In this document: positions 53,038 through 61,444 of the stretch, piece after piece | Layout of the letters: every line of letters starts with the position of its first letter | Position numbering within the stretch: position 1 is the stretch's first letter | Source: Pedobacter steynii | GTDB lineage: Bacteria; Bacteroidota; Bacteroidia; Sphingobacteriales; Sphingobacteriaceae | Direction: 5' to 3' | Assembly: GCF_900103665.1 (NCBI RefSeq) | Contig: NZ_FNGY01000005.1 | Location: forward strand, 218,641-282,640 | DNA length: 64,000 nt | Notes under the pieces: generated by a model | Seen by the model: the letters and a program-made list of their open reading frames with translations, nothing else | The model's database searches: none | What the model was told of the DNA's origin: nothing | Position numbers and translations under genes: made by a program

Positions 53038-53727
53038 TTAATAGTTCACCGGAAGCATTTTCATGTATTCGCTTAAAGGCATGTGTTCTGTTTTTCTGAA
53101 AGCGAGATCGGTTTGGCGAACCTTTACAATTCTCGATACCCGGAAATCCCGGTATTCTTTGCGTAAATGGCACCAGCCTATTAAATGCCAGTTAAAAGCA
53201 TAGAATATTAAACCTATGGCTTCGACTTCGCGTTTACTGGTCTCTTTGCTGTTATTGCTATATTCTATTTCAATGATGCATTGGGCTGATATGGCATTCT
53301 GCAGCAGCGAAAGGTATTCAAACTCATTATTTATAGATTGAGGCAATTGCAGCTTAATGTTGTTGTTCAGGAATTCCAGCTTTTCTTTTTGAGAATTTCT
53401 CAGAACCGCCTTTACTTTGTTTAAAGCATTGGTATAGTGGTTTAGGATGGATTTATCTGCAAAACCGGCAACGAGCCTTTCCATGATCAGCAAAGCATTT
53501 GCTTCTTCTGAATTAAAGGAAACGGGAGGAAGGAAGTAACCTTGTACAATGTAATAACCTTTGGGTTGCTCAAAACTGATCGGGATACCTTGCTCTGCCA
53601 GGGCTTTAATGTCACGGTAAACAGTCCGGACACTGATTTCAAAGCGGTCTGCGATTTGGTCTGCAGTTACGTATTTTTTTGTTTGAAGTAAAAGCAGGAT
53701 ACCAAAAAGTCGGTCAATGCGGTTCAT
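53038..53727 (-). CDS. YafY-type transcriptional regulator (HTH_11 + WYL)
   Basis: 229 aa. DeoR-like HTH_11 at residues 4-58 (YVTADQIADRFEISVRTVYRDI), then WYL domain about 135-225, with IGLIFYAFNWHLIGWCHLRKEYRDFRVSRI as the ligand-sensing core (W-x-L/I variants of the WYL triplet). Such regulators sense nucleic acid or nucleotide ligands and often control stress or defence genes. Convergent with the DUF6266 gene; the upstream 190 bp separate it from the coiled-coil gene. Target unknown. Confidence 0.9.
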   Translation of the reverse strand: MNRIDRLFGILLLLQTKKYVTADQIADRFEISVRTVYRDIKALAEQGIPISFEQPKGYYIVQGYFLPPVSFNSEEANALLIMERLVAGFADKSILNHYTNALNKVKAVLRNSQKEKLEFLNNNIKLQLPQSINNEFEYLSLLQNAISAQCIIEIEYSNNSKETSKREVEAIGLIFYAFNWHLIGWCHLRKEYRDFRVSRIVKVRQTDLAFRKTEHMPLSEYMKMLPVNY

Positions 53728-53892
53728 GAGGTTTTCGATTAGGGCTGATAAAGTTAAACATCTTATGCTTTTTAATACACTAAATGTAAAAAGGAATTTA
53801 AAAAATCAGGATGAGGTAAATTGGGTTGCCCGGCCAAAAATAAAATTTTAAGTTATATAGTTATCTAATATAGATATTTATTGTATATTATG

Positions 53893-53900
53893 TATATTTG
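53893..53900 (+). promoter_or_regulatory. -7 box of coiled-coil gene
   Basis: TATATTTG, an exact TAnnTTTG, 22 bp before the start at 53923. No TTTG at the -33 distance. Confidence 0.4.
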
Positions 53901-53922
53901 AAGTGTTGAAACTCAATAAGAA

Positions 53923-54240
53923 ATGGAAGAAAGATTAAAGACGTTAGAAGATAAGCTGGATACATTTATAGATGCGGTTCAGTCGGCCTTTGAAAAGATT
54001 GATAAAAATTTTGAATCGTTTAACAAAAGATTTGACGCGATTCATATTAAGCTCAACGTGATCAATGAAAAAGTAGATTTGCTACAGGGTAATTCTTCTT
54101 CAACTATTGAAATCCTGGAAACGGGTTTTAATGATATTAAAACGGAAATAAACAAAATTTCGGTAGTGACACGCTATGATCATGATTATCCCTATTTAGA
54201 TAAATCGAGTCAAAAATTTACTGGTGAAAATTTAAATTAA
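53923..54240 (+). CDS. Small coiled-coil protein, unknown function
   Basis: 105 aa. Residues 1-85 form an uninterrupted heptad-like coiled coil (LEDKLDTFIDAVQSAFEKID; FNKRFDAIHIKLNVINEKVD), followed by a short polar tail with YDHDYPYLDK. No membrane segment or signal peptide. Similar short coiled-coil proteins occur beside mobile or toxin-type genes; an ORF6N remnant lies 25 bp downstream. Real gene likely, given start, promoter box and heptad regularity; role unknown. Confidence 0.6.
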   Translation: MEERLKTLEDKLDTFIDAVQSAFEKIDKNFESFNKRFDAIHIKLNVINEKVDLLQGNSSSTIEILETGFNDIKTEINKISVVTRYDHDYPYLDKSSQKFTGENLN

Positions 54241-54264
54241 TTCTGCTGTAAAGTAAGGCCGTAT

Positions 54265-54502
54265 ATGAGTTCGTCAAATAATAATACTGTGCCCGATGAA
54301 ATGATTGTCAGCAAAATATATTTTGTTTGTGGTCAAAAGGTTATGCTGGATAGAGATGACAAGAGAAGAGATGGAGAATTGGAGGTCACAATTTGTGACC
54401 TCCAAAGAAAGTTGTGAAGGAATGCTTTTTCAAAATGTAGGATTGATGACATTATTTTTCTGCTGTCGCTTAATGCCGGATTTAAGTTTGACAAAGCCAT
54501 AA
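54265..54502 (+). pseudogene. ORF6N-domain protein remnant
   Basis: ATG at 54265 reads SSSNNNTVPDEMIVSKIYFV then CGQKVMLDRD, the standard N-terminus of ORF6N (KilA-N-related) proteins (pattern: SKIY.IRG.KVMLD.DLA.LY). The central part is deleted and the frame shifts; the other frame continues MTREEMENWRSQFVTSK, the downstream ORF6N segment (MT.EE.E.LRSQ.VTS). The first frame stops at 54417 and the second at 54502. ORF6N proteins belong to phage and mobile modules, so this is a trace of past mobile DNA. Confidence 0.65.
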
Positions 54503-54543
54503 TTCTCTAAACTTTTCAAGAGAAATGTCTTTTCTTTGTGCTT

Positions 54544-55746
54544 ATGGTTTCCTACATTTCTGCCTCTTACGTTTATCCTGTATCCGCTGCCCCTTTGAAA
54601 GATGGAGTGGTTGCCATTGACTCCGAGGGTTTAATTAAAGAAATTTTAACTGCGACTGAAGCAGCATCTAAAGGAATTACGGACATTACCTATTATAAAG
54701 GAGCATTGGTCCCTGGGTTTGTCAACACCCATTGTCACCTGGAGCTTTCTCATTTGAAAGGTAAAATCGCCAAACACACCGGACTTCCCGGATTTGTAGA
54801 GCAGGTAATCCGCCAAAGACAAGCAGAAGAAACAGAAGTCATTGCTGCTATGGAGGAAGCAGACCGTAAGATGTATGAAAACGGGATTGTTGCAGTAGGC
54901 GATATTTCCAATAAACTCATTTCTAAAGAAGTGAAGGAGATCAGCGGGATTCATTACCATACCTTTATTGAAACAATGGGTTTCAATCCGGTCAAAGCCG
55001 AAGAAATGATCAAGGCTGCGGTTGAATTGAAAAATGCATTTCTGCCTTTACCCGCTTCGATCGTTCCTCATGCGCCTTATTCTGTTTCTGATGAATTGTT
55101 TCGTCAGATCCGGACAGAAGGAGAAAAGAGCAATGACCTGATCAGCATCCATAATCAGGAAACTCCCGATGAGAATGCTTTTTTTGAACATAAAACAGGA
55201 AGCTTTTTAAAATTATACCAGTTTCTCGGACTGAACATCGATTTTTTTGAGGCGACAGGGAAAACGTCTTTAGTTTCTTGTCTGTCTAAACTTTCAACTG
55301 CACAAAAAACATTATTGGTGCACAATACTTTTACCAATAAGTCAGATCTTGATTTTGCTTCAGCTCATCACCAGTCTTTATACTGGTGCTTATGTCCAAA
55401 TGCAAACCTATATATAGAAGATAAATTGCCGGAATTACAACTCCTGCAGGAGGCAAACGTTACAATTACCCTGGGGACCGATAGTCTGGCGAGTAATGAT
55501 CAACTCAGCATTATTGAAGAAATGAAAACCTTACAGGATTATTTTAAAATCTCTTTTGATGAGCTCCTCAAATGGGCAACATGGAACGGTGCGGCGTTCT
55601 TAGGAATTGAAGATCATTTTGGTAGTTTAGCGGTCGGAAAAGCACCTGGTATCGTCCTGCTGGAAATTGTGGACAACTCTGTTGATAACCCTGTGGATAA
55701 CTATGTGGATATCCTGATAACCGGCAAAATTAAAAGAATAGCTTAG
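54544..55746 (+). CDS. Amidohydrolase family protein (cytosine/aminofutalosine deaminase-like)
   Basis: 400 aa from ATG at 54544 (GTG two codons upstream possible). Metal-dependent TIM-barrel hydrolase: first metal motif NTHCHLELS, then VPHAPYSVS, SIHNQETPDENAF and the Asp motif LGTDSLASNDQLSI. These resemble the SAH/aminodeoxyfutalosine deaminase branch; the precise substrate cannot be fixed by eye. Near the C-terminus four 12-bp repeats (55669-55716) encode VDNS-VDNP-VDNY-VDIL. The NMO gene begins 5 bp after its stop, so it heads or joins the long downstream operon. Confidence 0.82.
   Translation: MVSYISASYVYPVSAAPLKDGVVAIDSEGLIKEILTATEAASKGITDITYYKGALVPGFVNTHCHLELSHLKGKIAKHTGLPGFVEQVIRQRQAEETEVIAAMEEADRKMYENGIVAVGDISNKLISKEVKEISGIHYHTFIETMGFNPVKAEEMIKAAVELKNAFLPLPASIVPHAPYSVSDELFRQIRTEGEKSNDLISIHNQETPDENAFFEHKTGSFLKLYQFLGLNIDFFEATGKTSLVSCLSKLSTAQKTLLVHNTFTNKSDLDFASAHHQSLYWCLCPNANLYIEDKLPELQLLQEANVTITLGTDSLASNDQLSIIEEMKTLQDYFKISFDELLKWATWNGAAFLGIEDHFGSLAVGKAPGIVLLEIVDNSVDNPVDNYVDILITGKIKRIA
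55669..55716 (+). repeat. Four 12-bp tandem repeats in amidohydrolase gene
   Basis: GTGGACAACTCT, GTTGATAACCCT, GTGGATAACTAT, GTGGATATCCTG: in-frame units encoding (V-D-N-x). Probably slippage-generated; copy number may vary between strains. Confidence 0.7.
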
Positions 55747-55751
55747 TAGAT

Positions 55752-56699
55752 ATGTCGAACAGAATTACAACCTTATTTAATATACAATATCCTGTTATCC
55801 AGGCAGGAATGATTTGGTGCAGTGGCTGGAGGCTCGCTTCAGCGGTCTCCAATGCCGGAGGATTGGGAATTATTGGCGCAGGATCTATGTATCCGGAAGT
55901 GTTGAGAACTCACGTTCGTAAATGCAAAAATGCCACCTCAAAACCCTTTGCTGTGAATGTTCCATTGCTCTATCCCAATGTGGAAGAAATCATGAACATC
56001 ATTGTAGAAGAAGGCGTAAAGATTGTGTTCAGTTCTGCAGGAAATCCGGCCAGCTGGACCGGCTTTTTAAAAGAAAAAGGAATTACTGTGGTACATGTGA
56101 TTGCCAATACCAAGTTTGCTTTGAAGGCAGAGGCTTGTGGGGTTGATGCCGTAGTTGCAGAAGGCTTCGAAGCCGGAGGGCACAATGGAAGAGAAGAAAC
56201 CACAACCTTATGTTTGATTCCTATGATCAAAGATCAGTTGAAAATTCCGGTAATTGCTGCCGGAGGGATAGGCAGTGGAAGAGCGATGCTTGCGGCCCTG
56301 GCCCTGGGCGCTGATGGGGTACAGATCGGATCGGCTTTTGCCGTGGCAGAGGAATCCTCTGCGCATCCTGATTTTAAAAACAGAATCATTAATGCCGTTG
56401 AAGGAGATACCAAGCTCAGAATGAAAAAACTGGTGCCGGTCAGACTGCTGAAAAATACTTTTGAAGAAACCATTGCCCAGGCGGAAGCCGAAGGGGCAAA
56501 TGCAGAAACATTGAAACAGCTTTTAGGGCGTGCACGCGCGAAATTAGGTATGTTTGAAGGAAATTTGGAAGAAGGAGAGCTGGAAATCGGACAGGTATCC
56601 GCCATGTTAAAGGAGATTAAACCTGCTGCAGCCATTCTTAACGGGATTTGGCAGGAGTTTTTAATAGCACAACAGCGTATCAGTTCACTGGAATTTTAA
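55752..56699 (+). CDS. Nitronate monooxygenase (2-nitropropane dioxygenase family)
   Basis: 315 aa, ATG start. FMN-dependent TIM-barrel oxidase of alkyl nitronates. Visible: YPVIQAGMIWCSGWRLASAVS, VVAEGFEAGGHNGREE with the catalytic-type His, IPVIAAGGIGSGRAM (FMN phosphate) and LGADGVQIGSAF. Class I-like short form. The frame is continuous and of typical length. Cytoplasmic detoxification enzyme; cotranscription with the amidohydrolase (5-bp gap) is likely but the pathway link is unclear. Confidence 0.9.
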   Translation: MSNRITTLFNIQYPVIQAGMIWCSGWRLASAVSNAGGLGIIGAGSMYPEVLRTHVRKCKNATSKPFAVNVPLLYPNVEEIMNIIVEEGVKIVFSSAGNPASWTGFLKEKGITVVHVIANTKFALKAEACGVDAVVAEGFEAGGHNGREETTTLCLIPMIKDQLKIPVIAAGGIGSGRAMLAALALGADGVQIGSAFAVAEESSAHPDFKNRIINAVEGDTKLRMKKLVPVRLLKNTFEETIAQAEAEGANAETLKQLLGRARAKLGMFEGNLEEGELEIGQVSAMLKEIKPAAAILNGIWQEFLIAQQRISSLEF

Positions 56700-56728
56700 C
56701 ACAATTGACTATAATATTTGAATTATAA

Positions 56729-57001
56729 ATGAAACACATCAAGATAAGAATTACCGGAAAAGTGCAGGGTGTATCTTTCAGGCAAACCACAAAAGCAATC
56801 GCAGATCAGATGGGCGTCCGTGGAATGATAAGAAATGAGAAAGATGGCAGTGTGTATATGGAAGCCGAAGGTGACGATACTTCACTGGAGGTTTTTCAGG
56901 AATGGTGTAATGAAGGTCCGGACAGGGCAAAGATCGAGAATGTAGAAGTGACTTCGGGGGAACTGAAGAACTACCGTAATTTTGAAATTATCAAAAAGTA
57001 G
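56729..57001 (+). CDS. acyP: Acylphosphatase
   Basis: 90 aa, standard length. Hydrolyses acyl phosphates. The signature GKVQGVSFRQTT carries catalytic Arg18, and GMIRNEKDGSVYMEAEG the catalytic Asn36. Cytoplasmic. Lies 29 bp after NMO and 3 bp before the flippase gene. Confidence 0.95.
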   Translation: MKHIKIRITGKVQGVSFRQTTKAIADQMGVRGMIRNEKDGSVYMEAEGDDTSLEVFQEWCNEGPDRAKIENVEVTSGELKNYRNFEIIKK

Positions 57002-57004
57002 CAC

Positions 57005-58489
57005 GTGTCTGTTTTAAAAAAATTCCTTGGTCAGACGGCAATTTATGGTTTAAGCACTGTATTTTCCAGGCTGTTTAATTTTATCCTGACACCGATCTAT
57101 ACCGGCAAATTTGCTGCAGGTACGTATGGGATCTTTACCACGATGTATGCTTATGCCTCAATGATCAATGCGGTACTGGCTTTCGGGATGGAAAGTACCT
57201 ATTTCCGATACCTGAATAAACATGAGGATAAAAAGCAGGAGGTATATAACAACTCCTTTTTGTGTATTGCTTTTATATCTGTCTTGTTTTTAGTGACCGG
57301 ACTGGTCTTTTCCAATCCCATTGCAAATTACCTGACCGATGATCCAAAACAGCTGGCCGACTATAAAAGTTATGTTCAGTATTTTATCTGGATCCTATTT
57401 GTAGATGCGATATGTGTCATTCCCTTTGCCAAGTTAAGGGCCGATAACAAAGCTTTTAAATATAGCCTGATTAAGTTCATGAACATCGGTTGTTTTGTGG
57501 GGTTCAACCTTTTGTTTATTTACGTGATTCCGTTGATGATCAAACACCAATGGCCAATGGGGGAGTGGTTTGCTTCCTGGTACAGAGGAATCTGGGTGGG
57601 CTATGTTTTCATTGCCAATCTAATCGCGAGTCTGGTGACTTTTGTCTTGCTGTTACCGGAGTTTTTAAAGATTCAACTTAAATTTGATAAGGAACTGTTC
57701 GGAAAAATGTTCTCTTATTCCTGGCCGATTCTGGTAGCTAACCTCTCTTTTATTGTGAATGAAAACCTGGATAAAATTGTGCTGAGCAGGTTATTGCCCG
57801 ACTCGATTGCCGATCATGAGGTCGGGATCTACGGTGCGGTTTGCAAAATCGCGATCTTCATCAGCATCTTTATCACTGCCTTCAGGCTAGGCGCAGAACC
57901 TTTCTTCTTCAGTCATGCTAAAAATGCAAATGCTAAAAAGACATATGCAACGATCTTACATTATTTTGTCATCGCCTTAGCTGTATTATTTGTAGGGCTG
58001 ATTGCCAATATTGAACTGCTGAAACACTTCATCCGTAAGGAAGAGTACTGGGTAGGATTACCTGCAGTTCCTTATTTGCTGTTCGGTTATGTTTGTTTGG
58101 GCATTTATATGAATCTGTCTATCTGGTATCGTTTATCTGACCAGACCCGCTTTGGATTGTACATTTCTATCGTCGGCGCATCGATCACTATCTTGTTAAA
58201 TTTTGTCCTCATTCCTAAATATAGCTATATGGGTTCTGCGTGGGTGTCTATGCTGGCTTATTTTGTCATGATGGTGATTTCCTATGTTTTAGGGCAAAAA
58301 TATTATCCCATTCCCTATAACCTGAAAAGGATCCTGAGTTACCTGATCATCTCTGTAATTCTGGTGATTTTATCTTTCTGGGTATTTAACAGAAACATTT
58401 ATATCGGAAATGCCATGCTGCTCGTTTTCATAGCGGGTATTGCCTATCTTGAAAAAGATGAATTAAAGGTAATACTGTTTAAAAAGTAA
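57005..58489 (+). CDS. Polysaccharide flippase (Wzx/MVF-type, MATE-like)
   Basis: 494 aa starting GTG at 57005, 3 bp after the acylphosphatase stop. About 12-14 transmembrane helices in the two-bundle MOP-superfamily pattern; N-terminal FLGQTAIYGLSTVFSRLFNF and the end of bundle 1 (LFVDAICVIPFAKLRADNKA) are typical of lipopolysaccharide biosynthesis/oligosaccharide flippase family proteins. Expected to flip a lipid-linked glycan across the inner membrane. Unlinked to glycosyltransferases here, so it may serve peptidoglycan (MurJ-like) or another polymer. Substrate unknown. Confidence 0.87.
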   Translation: MSVLKKFLGQTAIYGLSTVFSRLFNFILTPIYTGKFAAGTYGIFTTMYAYASMINAVLAFGMESTYFRYLNKHEDKKQEVYNNSFLCIAFISVLFLVTGLVFSNPIANYLTDDPKQLADYKSYVQYFIWILFVDAICVIPFAKLRADNKAFKYSLIKFMNIGCFVGFNLLFIYVIPLMIKHQWPMGEWFASWYRGIWVGYVFIANLIASLVTFVLLLPEFLKIQLKFDKELFGKMFSYSWPILVANLSFIVNENLDKIVLSRLLPDSIADHEVGIYGAVCKIAIFISIFITAFRLGAEPFFFSHAKNANAKKTYATILHYFVIALAVLFVGLIANIELLKHFIRKEEYWVGLPAVPYLLFGYVCLGIYMNLSIWYRLSDQTRFGLYISIVGASITILLNFVLIPKYSYMGSAWVSMLAYFVMMVISYVLGQKYYPIPYNLKRILSYLIISVILVILSFWVFNRNIYIGNAMLLVFIAGIAYLEKDELKVILFKK

Positions 58490-58514
58490 AAGATTAACAA
58501 CAATATATACAACA

Positions 58515-58946
58515 ATGAAGATTAATATCATTAACAATTCCGGACACACCTTGCCTCAATATGAAACTGCACATGCTGCGGGGATGGACATGCGTGCTTT
58601 CGTCGAAACTGAAATCACCATTAAACCTTTACAACGTGTGTTGATTCCAACAGGTTTACACATTGAGCTGCCTGTAGGTTTTGAAGCGCAGATCCGCCCT
58701 CGTAGTGGATTGGCTTATAAACATGGCATCAGTATTGTGAATTCTCCGGGAACGATTGATGCCGATTATCGTGGAGAGATCAAAGTATTGTTAGTGAACC
58801 TTTCTGATACTGATTTTGTCGTAAATAACGGAGATAGGATCGCACAGATGGTGATCGCCAAACATGAAACCATTTCATGGGAAGCAGTGGAAGAGCTAGG
58901 TGACACTGTACGTGGTGCAGGTGGATACGGACATACCGGAAAATAA
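58515..58946 (+). CDS. dut: dUTP diphosphatase
   Basis: 143 aa trimeric dUTPase. Motif 1 AAGMDMRA, motif 2 RPRSGLAYKHGI, motif 3 GTIDADYRGEIKVLLVN with the catalytic Asp, motif 4 RIAQMVIA, motif 5 RGAGGYGHTGK. All five present, standard length. Removes dUTP and supplies dUMP. The TPR gene starts 6 bp downstream. Confidence 0.97.
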   Translation: MKINIINNSGHTLPQYETAHAAGMDMRAFVETEITIKPLQRVLIPTGLHIELPVGFEAQIRPRSGLAYKHGISIVNSPGTIDADYRGEIKVLLVNLSDTDFVVNNGDRIAQMVIAKHETISWEAVEELGDTVRGAGGYGHTGK

Positions 58947-58952
58947 AAAAAA

Positions 58953-60650
58953 ATGAAGCAAAGGTCTCTTTTACTGCCATTACTTTTTGCAGGCCTGTCG
59001 GCCGTAGCGCAACAGCCTGTAAAACCGGTATTGGATAGTAACGCGGTAAAAAACCTTTTTTTTGCCGGCCTGAGAGAAAAGCTGAATGAAAATTATAGCA
59101 AGGCCGGTGAAAGCTTTAATAAAATCTTAACCATAGACCCGAATAATGCAGCAGTGCATTACGAAATCGCGAGCCTGAACTATCGGCAGAATAAGCTGGA
59201 AGATGCGGAGGTTTCGATCAAAAAGTCGGTCGCACTGGATGCCGACAACCTTTGGTACTGGAAACTTCTGGCCGAATTGTACAAGCGTAAAGGGAATATG
59301 GAAGGACTGGTAACGGTCTTTACGCAAATGATCCGGTTGTCGCCGGATAATGATGCTTATTATTTTGACAAGTCTAATGCTTACCTTTTAATGGGGAAGA
59401 CGGAAGAAGCTTTAAAGGGCTATGACCTTTTGGAGCAAAAATTCGGACCTTCAAAAGCGCTGACCCAGGCCCGCCAAAGGATCACGCTGGGAACAGGGAA
59501 AGCAGCCACGAAACAGGAGGTCGATAAGATCCTTGCGGAAGGGCAGGATGATGTTAAAGATTTGCTGGAAATGAGCGAGTCCCTGATGGAAAAAGGACAA
59601 CATGAAACGGCTTTGCCATTGCTCCTGAAAGCAAAAACAGTGGCTCCCGAAGATTATGAGGTAGACCTGGCTCTTGCCGATTATTACCGCAATTCAAAAA
59701 ACAGTACTGCTGCCGGACAGGCATTGAGGACGGCTTTTGCCAATTCGGGAATGCCGGCAGAAAGGAAGATCAAGATTGTGATGATGCTTGCCGGAGGAGC
59801 AGCCAGAAATAAAGCCAGGACACAGGAGGCAGGAGAACTGGCGAAGATCATGGTGGAGTCCAACCCATCAGATCCCAAAGCTCAGGCTTTATATGGGGAT
59901 ATCTTATACCAACAGGGAAACCTTTCTGCAGCACTGGAGCAGTATCAGGCCGTGTTAAAGAAGACGGAAGACCTGTATGCGGTCTGGGAACAGGTTTTAA
60001 ATATTCAGACGAGTCTGGGGTTATATAAGGAGGCGGTGAAGACCGGAGATGCTGCCATGGGAATCTATCCCAATCAGGCCATTATTTATTACTATACCGC
60101 TTTTGCGTTGCATCGCGACAATCAAAACGCAGCCGCACTGAGCAATATTAAAACAGCTTTGCAGCTGGATGGAGACAATAAAGACCTTCAGGCTTTGATT
60201 CTGGGGCTACAAGGTGAAATCCTGATTGACGAACAGAAATTTTCGGAAGCGAACGCTGCTTTCGATAAGGCTGTAGCGCTGGCACCGACAAATTACTTAT
60301 TGCTAAACAACTATGCTTTTTACCTCGCCCTGCGAAACCAACACCTCGCTAAAGCGGAATCATTGATTGCTAAAGCTGCGGCCGCAATGCCTGGGAATCC
60401 TTCTGTTGCAGATACTTATGCATTGGTGTTACTGAAGCTGGAAAAATATGATCAGGCTAAAGTATGGGCAGAGCAGGCTTTGCAGAGCATTGGAGCCAAA
60501 AACGGACTTTACCTGGAGCATTATGGTGACATCCTGTTCTTAAAAGGGGAAAAGGAGCTGGCATTGGTCCAATGGCAAAAAGCAAAAGAGGCAGGAAATG
60601 ACTCTGGAATATTAAACCGAAAGATCAATGAAAAGAAATACATTAAATAG
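58953..60650 (+). CDS. Exported TPR-repeat protein
   Basis: 565 aa with signal peptide (MKQRSLLLPLLFAGLSAVAQ). The mature protein is almost entirely tetratricopeptide helices: repeats near residues 30-170, 180-300 and 300-540 with canonical A-x-x-x-Y/F spacing (AAVHYEIASLNYRQNKLEDA; ALYGDILYQQGNLSAALEQY). Probably a periplasmic scaffold. It sits in the conserved dut/TPR/DUF4292/envC run and overlaps the DUF4292 gene by 23 bp, indicating coupled translation and related function, perhaps in envelope assembly. Confidence 0.9.
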   Translation: MKQRSLLLPLLFAGLSAVAQQPVKPVLDSNAVKNLFFAGLREKLNENYSKAGESFNKILTIDPNNAAVHYEIASLNYRQNKLEDAEVSIKKSVALDADNLWYWKLLAELYKRKGNMEGLVTVFTQMIRLSPDNDAYYFDKSNAYLLMGKTEEALKGYDLLEQKFGPSKALTQARQRITLGTGKAATKQEVDKILAEGQDDVKDLLEMSESLMEKGQHETALPLLLKAKTVAPEDYEVDLALADYYRNSKNSTAAGQALRTAFANSGMPAERKIKIVMMLAGGAARNKARTQEAGELAKIMVESNPSDPKAQALYGDILYQQGNLSAALEQYQAVLKKTEDLYAVWEQVLNIQTSLGLYKEAVKTGDAAMGIYPNQAIIYYYTAFALHRDNQNAAALSNIKTALQLDGDNKDLQALILGLQGEILIDEQKFSEANAAFDKAVALAPTNYLLLNNYAFYLALRNQHLAKAESLIAKAAAAMPGNPSVADTYALVLLKLEKYDQAKVWAEQALQSIGAKNGLYLEHYGDILFLKGEKELALVQWQKAKEAGNDSGILNRKINEKKYIK

Positions 60651-61422
60651 CGTACTGCTGCTGACATTGCTGGCTTTCATGCTGGCTGCCTGTAAAACAA
60701 AAAAGAAAGTAGTGGTGGTCGTACCCCCGGTCACGGATACTGTGGCAGTAGATCGTAAAAAGTCGGAAACATTACAGCTTTTGCAACAAAAAGATGTGGC
60801 CTTTACGAGTCTGTCTTTAAAAGGAAAAGCAATTCTGGACATCAACGGGCTTTCAAATAATGTGAATATGAACATTCGCATCAGGAAAGATGAGGGCATT
60901 TGGGTCAGCGTGACCGGACTGATGGGAATTGAAGGTGCACGTGCACTCATTACCCCGGACAGCATTAAGGTGCTTAACAAATTACAAGGGGTATATCTGA
61001 AAAAGCCCTTTAATTATGTACACCGCTTTTCGAATAAACAGGTAAACTTTAAAATGCTTCAGGCCATCTTATCGGGAAACACGATCGGAGAACTCATGAC
61101 GGAGCGTTCCGACCTGCAGTTTGAGAATGGAGTTTGGGTGTTACAGGGAGAGCAGGCAGAGCTGGGTTACCGTGTTTTGTTCAATACCTTACTGAAGGTT
61201 TCTGAGAGCAATCTGAACGACCTGAAATCCTGGAAAGCCTTAAAGGTGGTTTATGGAGATTATCAAAATATGAACGGCACTTTATTCCCTACAACTTTAA
61301 GTATCAATTCGATGGCGGGTACGCAGAAGATCAATCTTAAACTGGACTTTTCAAAAGTAGAAAGCAATGTTCCTGTGGAATTTCCGTTTAATGTTCCAGG
61401 TAAGTATGAAGTAATAAACTGA
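60628..61422 (+). CDS. DUF4292 lipoprotein
   Basis: 264 aa with lipobox LAAC (Cys22) after a short hydrophobic signal, then KTKKKVV; a Lys soon after Cys. The remainder is a half-barrel-like fold of long strands (LNNNVNMNIRIRKDEGIWVS-type pattern; SLKGKAILDINGL) recalling LolA/LolB-like lipid-binding proteins, as is usual for DUF4292. Ends KYEVIN. Start overlaps the TPR gene. Role probably in lipid or lipoprotein handling; not proven. Confidence 0.85.
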   Translation: MKRNTLNSVLLLTLLAFMLAACKTKKKVVVVVPPVTDTVAVDRKKSETLQLLQQKDVAFTSLSLKGKAILDINGLSNNVNMNIRIRKDEGIWVSVTGLMGIEGARALITPDSIKVLNKLQGVYLKKPFNYVHRFSNKQVNFKMLQAILSGNTIGELMTERSDLQFENGVWVLQGEQAELGYRVLFNTLLKVSESNLNDLKSWKALKVVYGDYQNMNGTLFPTTLSINSMAGTQKINLKLDFSKVESNVPVEFPFNVPGKYEVIN

Positions 61423-61444
61423 TTTTTTTCCTACTTTTGACGCA

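Noticed and set aside
54379..54405. 27-nt near-perfect palindrome (13-bp arms) that looks like an operator or terminator
   Set aside because: It lies within the ORF6N remnant, where the sequence is explained by the codons for WRSQFVTS; no U tract and no gene start suit it as a regulator.
61432..61439. TACTTTTG promoter box before envC
   Set aside because: It ends 5 bp from the start codon, leaving no room for a transcribed leader, and no -33 box is present.
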